Assembly (NCBI GenBank): GCA_002483765.1
Contig: DLIO01000008.1
Span: 26,492 to 45,137 of the forward strand
Length of the DNA stretch: 18,646 bases
Direction of reading: 5' to 3'
Source: Lentisphaeria bacterium UBA7640
Lineage (GTDB): Bacteria; Verrucomicrobiota; Lentisphaeria; Victivallales; Victivallaceae
A program made the translations under genes and the position numbers. Under the pieces are notes generated by a model. That model was not told the origin of the DNA, searched no databases, and worked only from the letters and a program-made list of their open reading frames with translations. The stretch's first letter is position 1. Every line of letters begins with the position of its first letter. Shown here in pieces: positions 13,555-18,646 of this stretch.

Positions 13555-14937
13555 ATGAGTCCAACAATAAAGAAAACCCGGAATTGGCGTCGGATCGCTT
13601 TAGCAGCAATTCCGCTTATCCTCGCCGTGCTTATAGTTATTATTTTAGTCCGTACACGTTCTGGTCCGGTTAAAAAAGCAGACATCGAGATTAGTCGATC
13701 ATTGCGTGTAATCGAAGCTCCTCTCGTGGTGTTAATTCCTAAGGCGTTGGGTTATGGTCTAGCCGAACCGAAACGCATTTGGCAAGCAATGGCAGAAGTA
13801 AAAGGAGCAGTCGTTGAAACACATCCGCAACTTGAAGCTGGTGCAATGTTCGAAGAAGGCGCAGTGCTATTAAAAATTGACTCCATTGACTACGATCTGG
13901 CGGTAGTACGGCTAAAATCTAACATTGCCGAAACCCGTGCCAGATTGCGCGAACTCGATGCCGAAGAAAAAAGTTTGAAGGCTTCGCTAGAAATTGAAAA
14001 ACGTTCGTTAGGTTTTGCGCAAAAATCACTGGATCGCCTCCATACATTGCAGAAAAAAGACGTAGTAGCCTCAGATACTGTAGATCGCGAAGAACGCAAT
14101 ATTTTAAAACAGGAACAGGCGATTCAACAGGTTGAAAATACAGTGACCCAAATCCCGTCACGTCGTGAAGCGTTAGAAGCCACGCTCGGCATACAGAAAG
14201 CCAATTTAGACCAAGCTGAACTAGACTTAAAAAGGACAGTTATTCGTGCGCCGTTTAATTGCCGTTTGGGCGAAGTCAGGATTGGCAAAGGACAATACCT
14301 AAATGCCGGCCAGATGTTATTCGAAGCTCACGGCACCGATGCAATTGAAATTGAAGCAAAATTTCGTCCGGAACAATTGCGCGACCTCTTGCCGGCCAAG
14401 TTGCGCGTGCAAATTAAACAAAAACTTACGATGGATAAATTACGCGAAGTTTTTGACCTGCAAGTAACCGTTCGTTTGCGTAGTGGCGACTGGGAAGCGA
14501 GTTGGGAAGCTCGTTTTGACCGTATCCGCGAAGCTGTTGATCCACGAACAAGAGTGATCAATGTTGTAGCGACTATTGACCAACCTTATGAGAAAGCTAT
14601 TCCTGGCGTGCGCACTGCGCTTATTCGCGGCATGTACTGTGAAATGGAGTTACGAGCGACGCCACGCCCGAATACGGTAGTGTTGCCACGCAGTGCGGTA
14701 CGAGATCAGGAGGTTTGTTTGGTAGATGAACAGGGACGCTTGCGGAAAAGAGAGATTAAAATTGCTTTTGCGCAGGATGATATCGTTGTGGTGGAATCGG
14801 GGCTCGTTGGCGGAGAAACGGTAATTGTCTCCGATCCAACTCCTGCCATTGAAGGGATGTTAGTAAAATCAGTACTCGACTCTAAGTTGGCCGCTATCAT
14901 TGTGCAACAAGCAGAAGGACGTGAGGTTACACCATGA
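13555..14937 (+). CDS. RND efflux periplasmic adaptor subunit (HlyD/AcrA-like membrane fusion protein)
   Basis: A 460-residue membrane fusion protein that bridges an RND pump to an outer-membrane channel. It has an N-terminal membrane anchor (IALAAIPLILAVLIVIILV, about residues 14-32) with no lipobox, then a first lipoyl half (GAVVETHPQLEAGAMFEEG), a long helical hairpin rich in Glu/Lys/Arg (about 120-225), and the second lipoyl half with the hallmark LDLKRTVIRAPFNCRLGEV (about 224-242). Beta-barrel and membrane-proximal domains follow, ending with VVLPRSAVRDQEVCLVDEQG near 390. Length is somewhat longer than AcrA. ATG at 13555 follows AAGGAG by 6-7 nt. Its stop overlaps the permease start by 4 bp (ATGA). 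No outer-membrane channel gene is in the window. Confidence 0.92.
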   Translation: MSPTIKKTRNWRRIALAAIPLILAVLIVIILVRTRSGPVKKADIEISRSLRVIEAPLVVLIPKALGYGLAEPKRIWQAMAEVKGAVVETHPQLEAGAMFEEGAVLLKIDSIDYDLAVVRLKSNIAETRARLRELDAEEKSLKASLEIEKRSLGFAQKSLDRLHTLQKKDVVASDTVDREERNILKQEQAIQQVENTVTQIPSRREALEATLGIQKANLDQAELDLKRTVIRAPFNCRLGEVRIGKGQYLNAGQMLFEAHGTDAIEIEAKFRPEQLRDLLPAKLRVQIKQKLTMDKLREVFDLQVTVRLRSGDWEASWEARFDRIREAVDPRTRVINVVATIDQPYEKAIPGVRTALIRGMYCEMELRATPRPNTVVLPRSAVRDQEVCLVDEQGRLRKREIKIAFAQDDIVVVESGLVGGETVIVSDPTPAIEGMLVKSVLDSKLAAIIVQQAEGREVTP

Positions 14938-17900
14938 TAAAGTTTTTCGCTGGACATCCCACTGCGGCCAATCTACTGATGGCAATATTCATGATTGCTG
15001 GCCTGATCTCTTTACCCAAAATTCTGCGCGAAACCATGCCAGATTTCGCGCCAAGCGAAGTAGAGATTCGTATCCCCTACCCCGGAGCTTCTGCCGAGGA
15101 TGTCGAGGAGACGGTAACGCAAAGGGTCGAGGATGCTCTTGATGACGTTAATTATATTAATGAAATCCGTTCCGATTCTCGTGAAGGCCTTTGCATCGTA
15201 ACCGTAGAGATGAGCGAAAAAGGTGATTTCCAAACTTTCTTTAATGATATCGAGCGCGGGGTTGATGGTATCGACGACTTCCCGAAAGAGGTTGAAGATC
15301 CAGTTATTAAAGAACTCGGACGTACAGAACTAGTAATGAGTTTGTTAATATCGGGGCCGATGAACCTGTCTGATTTAAAAGCCTACAGCGAAGATCTAAA
15401 AGATCGCATGCAGGAAGCCGGCTTGACTCTAATCGATATCGAGGGTTTTTCAGAACATCAATTGCGAGTAGCATTATCCGAAGTGGAACTGCGCCGTACC
15501 AAACTTACCGTTCCAATGGTGGCTAAAGCCATCGCGGCACAAAGCCAGGAAAAGCCACTCGGCATAGTAGAAACCGGCGAACACGATATTTTATTACGAT
15601 TCAACGAAAGACGGCGTAATCCCGAAGAACTTGAGAAAATGGTGATATGGGCTGGACCCAAAGGCGCTGTAATTAGACTTGGTGAGATTGCGACTGTACA
15701 TGATCTGTTCGAACTCGACGAACAAAAAATCATGATGGACGGCAAACGCTGCGCGCGCTTAAAAATCAGTAAAACCAAAGCTGAAGACACCATTCGCCTC
15801 GCCAAACTTGCAAGAACATTTATTGCGACAGAACGAGAAAGCCACCCGCAAATATCTTTAACAGTCAGCCAAGATGAATCGGTAATTCTAAGTGATCGAC
15901 TGGACATGTTGATCTCCAATGGTATCCAAGGACTTATTTTAGTCTTTCTAGTTATGTGGTTATTCTTTCACGTTCGTGTTTCTTTTTGGGTCTCAATGGG
16001 TTTGCCGACCTCATTTCTAGGGGCCTTTCTAGTCGCGCCATATTTTGGACTCAGCATAAATATGTTCACCATGGTCGGTTTATTGCTGGCTTTGGGACTG
16101 CTCATGGATGATGCTATTGTTATTGCTGAAAATATCGCCACCCATCGCCAAAGAGGCAAAAGTCCACTTGCCGCTGCCGTCGATGGAACTAGAGAAGTTG
16201 CGGCAGGAGTATTCTCGTCATTTATTACCACGGTATGCGTTCTTGGGCTACTCGCCTTCCTTGACGGCCAAATTGGGCGCGTATTAAGAGTCGTACCGAT
16301 GATTTTATTACTCGTTTTAGCCGTCAGTCTGATTGAAGCATTTTTCATCCTACCGGCGCACCTAAATCACGCAATGCGTAATTTCGATCCAGATTCCCCA
16401 GGCTTGATGCGCCAACGTTTTAACCGATTAATTGAATGGTTTCAATACAAATTGACTAGAGATACAGTCAATTTCCTGCTTCATTGGCGTTATTTAGTTT
16501 TTACCATAATTTTAGGAATATTCATCCTTTCTGTCGGAATGCTGGTTTCAGGACGACTAAAAATCCAAGGTTTTCCAGAACTAGAAAGCGATGTGGTAAT
16601 GGCGCGTTTGTTAATGCCTCAAGGAACGACATTAGTGCGGACAGAACAGACCGTCCAACAGATTCTCGATGCCTTGAACCGCACTAATGACATTTTCGCT
16701 CCGAAACAGCCCAAAGGGCGTAATCTGGTGGAGAACGCCTACGTCCAGTTTAGTCACAACAGCGAAGCCTTTGAAAGTGGACCACATGTTGCCACCATCA
16801 CCGTCGATCTACTCAGCGCAGAGGAGCGTTCTGGAACAATTGACGCATATTTGGCAGAGTGGCGCCATCAGATCGGTTCTATACCAGACATCATCAGCCT
16901 CTCCCTTGGCGAAACGGGATTCGGGCCCGGCGGTCGCCCTATCGAAGTGCGATTGCGCGGACGCGACTTAACGCAACTCAAGGCGGCAGTAGGAGATTTA
17001 CACGCTTGGTTTAATCAATTCGAAGGCGTCGTTAACCTAGCTGATGATCTGCGTCAAGGTAAACTGGAATTGCGCTTACGCATGCGCGAGGACGCCCACG
17101 GCATAGGGCTTTCCGCTGACGAAGTTGCCCAGCAGATACGCGGCGCGTTTCAAGGTTTGACTGCCAATGAGATACAGGTCGGTAGCGAATCGTATGAAAT
17201 TGATGTGCGTCTAACGGAAAAAGATCGTAATAGTATTCAAAAGCTCGACGACTTTATATTGAGATTACCCGATGGCACCGAAACGCCATTGCGTAGCGTT
17301 GCCACGTGGAAAGCTACTCATGGTTGGGCGCGTATCGCGCGTTTCAATCGCATGCGTGCGGTCACTTTAAATGGCGATGTTGATACCCGATTTATCAATA
17401 CGAATGAACTTATGGGATTATTTAACAAGAACTTTTTCCCTGAATTCAAACAGAAATACCCAGAAATTAAACTGACATTAGCTGGAGAATTTAAAGAAAC
17501 TGGAGAAGCCCGAAAATCAATGCTAGGCGCTCTTGCTCTTGGCGTAATCGGCGTCTTTATCCTGTTAAGTTTTCAGTTCAGAAGTTATACTGAGCCACTG
17601 ATTGTTATGATTGCCATTCCATTTTCATTAATTGGTGTAATATGGGGACATCTATTATTGGGCGTTTCCATCAGCATGCCCAGCTTATTGGGTTTTATTG
17701 CTTTGGCAGGAATCGTGGTCAATGACTCAATTTTATTGGTCCTCTTTCTAAAAGACGCGCACGCTACCGATGGAACGACGCTTCACCAAGCTGCCGTTAA
17801 CGCAAGCTGTGACCGTTTCCGCGCTATTTTGCTAACCTCGCTCACCACTATTGCTGGATTATTGCCACTACTGTTTGAACGCAGTCTTCAAGCTCAGATT

Positions 17901-18095
17901 CTCAAACCGTTGGTGATCAGCACAAGTTTTGGCCTAATGTCTTCGACGGTGCTAGTTTTGCTAGTGCTTCCATGTACGTACATGATCCTCGGCGATTTCG
18001 GCCTGATCAAACCGCACGAAGCAAACCCGATAGATTCAGATAACGCACTGACCGCAAGTGAAAAGGCACGCAATGAGAGTGAAAAATTGGCATAA
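14934..18095 (+). CDS. RND-family efflux permease (AcrB/HAE-like inner-membrane pump)
   Basis: A 1053-residue RND transporter with the typical duplicated plan: one membrane helix at the N-terminus (NLLMAIFMIAGLISL), a large periplasmic loop containing PYPGASAEDVEETVTQRVED, a block of helices from about residue 325 to 480, then the same again with the second loop (about 540-860) and helices from about 865 to 1025. The proton-relay Asp pair is intact: Asp392 and Asp393 in GLLMDDAIVIAEN. In the helix that in AcrB carries the relay Lys, this protein has VVNDS (Asn930, Asp931), a variant typical of many uncharacterised RND subgroups. ATGA overlap with the adaptor shows translational coupling. Substrate could be a drug, lipid or detergent-like compound. 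Full length and no frame breaks. Confidence 0.95.
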   Translation: MIKFFAGHPTAANLLMAIFMIAGLISLPKILRETMPDFAPSEVEIRIPYPGASAEDVEETVTQRVEDALDDVNYINEIRSDSREGLCIVTVEMSEKGDFQTFFNDIERGVDGIDDFPKEVEDPVIKELGRTELVMSLLISGPMNLSDLKAYSEDLKDRMQEAGLTLIDIEGFSEHQLRVALSEVELRRTKLTVPMVAKAIAAQSQEKPLGIVETGEHDILLRFNERRRNPEELEKMVIWAGPKGAVIRLGEIATVHDLFELDEQKIMMDGKRCARLKISKTKAEDTIRLAKLARTFIATERESHPQISLTVSQDESVILSDRLDMLISNGIQGLILVFLVMWLFFHVRVSFWVSMGLPTSFLGAFLVAPYFGLSINMFTMVGLLLALGLLMDDAIVIAENIATHRQRGKSPLAAAVDGTREVAAGVFSSFITTVCVLGLLAFLDGQIGRVLRVVPMILLLVLAVSLIEAFFILPAHLNHAMRNFDPDSPGLMRQRFNRLIEWFQYKLTRDTVNFLLHWRYLVFTIILGIFILSVGMLVSGRLKIQGFPELESDVVMARLLMPQGTTLVRTEQTVQQILDALNRTNDIFAPKQPKGRNLVENAYVQFSHNSEAFESGPHVATITVDLLSAEERSGTIDAYLAEWRHQIGSIPDIISLSLGETGFGPGGRPIEVRLRGRDLTQLKAAVGDLHAWFNQFEGVVNLADDLRQGKLELRLRMREDAHGIGLSADEVAQQIRGAFQGLTANEIQVGSESYEIDVRLTEKDRNSIQKLDDFILRLPDGTETPLRSVATWKATHGWARIARFNRMRAVTLNGDVDTRFINTNELMGLFNKNFFPEFKQKYPEIKLTLAGEFKETGEARKSMLGALALGVIGVFILLSFQFRSYTEPLIVMIAIPFSLIGVIWGHLLLGVSISMPSLLGFIALAGIVVNDSILLVLFLKDAHATDGTTLHQAAVNASCDRFRAILLTSLTTIAGLLPLLFERSLQAQILKPLVISTSFGLMSSTVLVLLVLPCTYMILGDFGLIKPHEANPIDSDNALTASEKARNESEKLA

Positions 18096-18166
18096 TAATC
18101 AAAAATATATTATATTCCAATATAAAATTTATGCATTTAAAGAAATATAGATAAGCCTTGAAATAA

Positions 18167-18568
18167 TTATACTTAGGGGCAAAATCGAAATTTCTAGAAA
18201 AAATTAAAGCCTTCTTTGTAACTACAAAAAAAACGGCTAGGACTGACACCTGTAAGTCCTCGATTTCGACTTCCGATATTGATCTTGATCTTGATCTTGA
18301 TCTTGCAACTATGAATGAAAATGATTTTTTCACTTTACTTTCTAAAGTCTTTAACAAGAACCACAGCCAAGTTGTCCCTGATTTTGATTTACCTATTTTC
18401 CCTGATAGCATGGAGAGGGACATGAAACCTAAATTGGTTTCTTTTGACCACTATTTGTGTTCCATTGCGAGTGCATACAAAAGGCTTTCGCCCCAGCAAA
18501 AAATAAAGGCAAGGCAATTAAAAATTGACACATACCCAGTAGCTGTCAGATTTGAATGGAAAAACTAG
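18167..18568 (+). CDS. Partial open frame resembling the C-terminal exon of a eukaryotic BESS-motif protein
   Basis: The frame is open for 133 codons from just after a TAA at 18164-18166 to a TAG at 18566-18568, but the first ATG is at 18311 and has no Shine-Dalgarno sequence. The reading before that ATG is protein-like (KFLEKIKAFFVTTKKTART, then an S/T/D-rich linker and DLDLDLDL from a hexamer repeat). The C-terminal part, FDHYLCSIASAYKRLSPQQK followed by IKARQLKI, fits the pattern of the BESS protein-interaction motif that ends many insect and other animal MADF-domain proteins. The frame is preceded by an AT-rich stretch ending in TTATACTTAG, which would serve as a splice acceptor at 18175-18176. 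I therefore read it as a last exon of a eukaryotic gene, of foreign or chimeric origin. The BESS match is by eye and needs a profile search. Alternatively it is a bacterial 85-residue orphan starting at 18311. Confidence 0.45.
   Translation, partial: LYLGAKSKFLEKIKAFFVTTKKTARTDTCKSSISTSDIDLDLDLDLATMNENDFFTLLSKVFNKNHSQVVPDFDLPIFPDSMERDMKPKLVSFDHYLCSIASAYKRLSPQQKIKARQLKIDTYPVAVRFEWKN
18275..18304. repeat. Hexamer microsatellite GATCTT x4
   Basis: Four perfect GATCTT units (18281-18304) preceded by a variant GATATT (18275-18280). In the open frame it encodes an Asp-Leu run. In-frame hexamer repeats of this sort are more usual in eukaryotic coding DNA than in bacterial genes. Confidence 0.9.
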
Positions 18569-18646
18569 ATTCGAGATTTTGGTTGGAATGTCAGTAATTA
18601 TTTACGCTTTATGGCTCATCTAACCCAACTTCCGCGGGCAGAAAAA

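Larger units (their letters stand above)
18096..18646. other. AT-rich tail of the window carrying eukaryote-like sequence
   Basis: After the permease stop the base composition drops to very AT-rich (especially 18098-18175), with a short palindrome TTATATTCCAATATAA at 18110-18125. No bacterial promoter, Shine-Dalgarno or terminator is seen. The only extended frame is the BESS-like one described separately. The last 78 bases hold nothing recognisable. Confidence 0.5.

Noticed and set aside
15968..16348. Minus-strand 126-codon open frame inside the RND permease
   Set aside because: Antisense shadow of conserved transmembrane helices and the Asp-Asp motif of the permease.
18007..18423. Minus-strand 138-codon open frame with an Arg-Ser repeat
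   Set aside because: Overlaps the permease end and the opposite-strand BESS-like frame; the Arg-Ser run is just the hexamer microsatellite read backwards.

Overview
The window looks like a chromosomal or metagenome-assembled segment of an uncultured Gram-negative, didermic bacterium. It carries an RND efflux pair, a periplasmic-type secreted protein and a type II fatty-acid/polyene-like biosynthetic locus. Base composition is moderately AT-rich by eye. The intergenic spaces are full of short degenerate repeats: CACTAAT-type strings, ACCACGAAA/CACGAAA strings, and 8-bp and 9-bp tandem arrays. Such spacers are familiar from Planctomycetota/Verrucomicrobiota/Lentisphaerota-like and some deltaproteobacterial genomes, but I cannot fix the phylum from the sequence alone.

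Layout. 69-3310 (minus): an MsbA-type ABC exporter half-transporter translationally coupled (ATGA overlap) behind a DUF445/YheB-like membrane protein. 3434-3745 (minus): a HigA-type antitoxin with no recognisable intact toxin beside it. 3746-4083: a spacer with a 9-bp tandem repeat. 4084-6351 (plus): a FabG-like ketoreductase followed 6 nt later by a phytoene-desaturase-like FAD oxidoreductase. 6396-7152 (minus): an internally deleted, frameshifted Fic-protein pseudogene. 7270-7791 (minus): a small secreted protein of unknown function. 8157-11147 (minus): a tight operon, in transcription order acyl carrier protein, ketosynthase, chain-length-factor-like ketosynthase and membrane-anchored methyltransferase, with a good sigma70-like promoter. 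11275-12081 (minus): an EFR1-type flavodoxin-ferredoxin fusion. 12082-12921: about 840 bp of gene-free, repeat-rich spacer. 12922-18095 (plus): a TetR regulator, an RND periplasmic adaptor and an RND permease, forming one operon. 18096-18646: an AT-rich tail with a 133-codon open frame that looks eukaryotic (BESS-motif-like) rather than bacterial.

How the genes may work together. The ACP, catalytic KS and Cys-less KS/CLF partner are the core of a type II polyketide/fatty-acid-like synthase of the aryl-polyene/ladderane-like class. The divergent ketoreductase supplies one reductive step. The phytoene-desaturase-like enzyme, the methyltransferase and possibly the low-potential flavodoxin-ferredoxin would tailor the acyl or polyene chain. 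No dehydratase, starter-unit ligase, acyltransferase or phosphopantetheinyl transferase is in view, so the locus is partial or uses enzymes encoded elsewhere. The RND operon has its own TetR and could export a lipid or drug, but nothing here ties it to the biosynthetic genes.

The strongest oddities are the composition of the biosynthetic locus, the decayed Fic gene whose catalytic core is missing, and the eukaryote-like sequence at the right edge, which may be an assembly chimera or acquired DNA.
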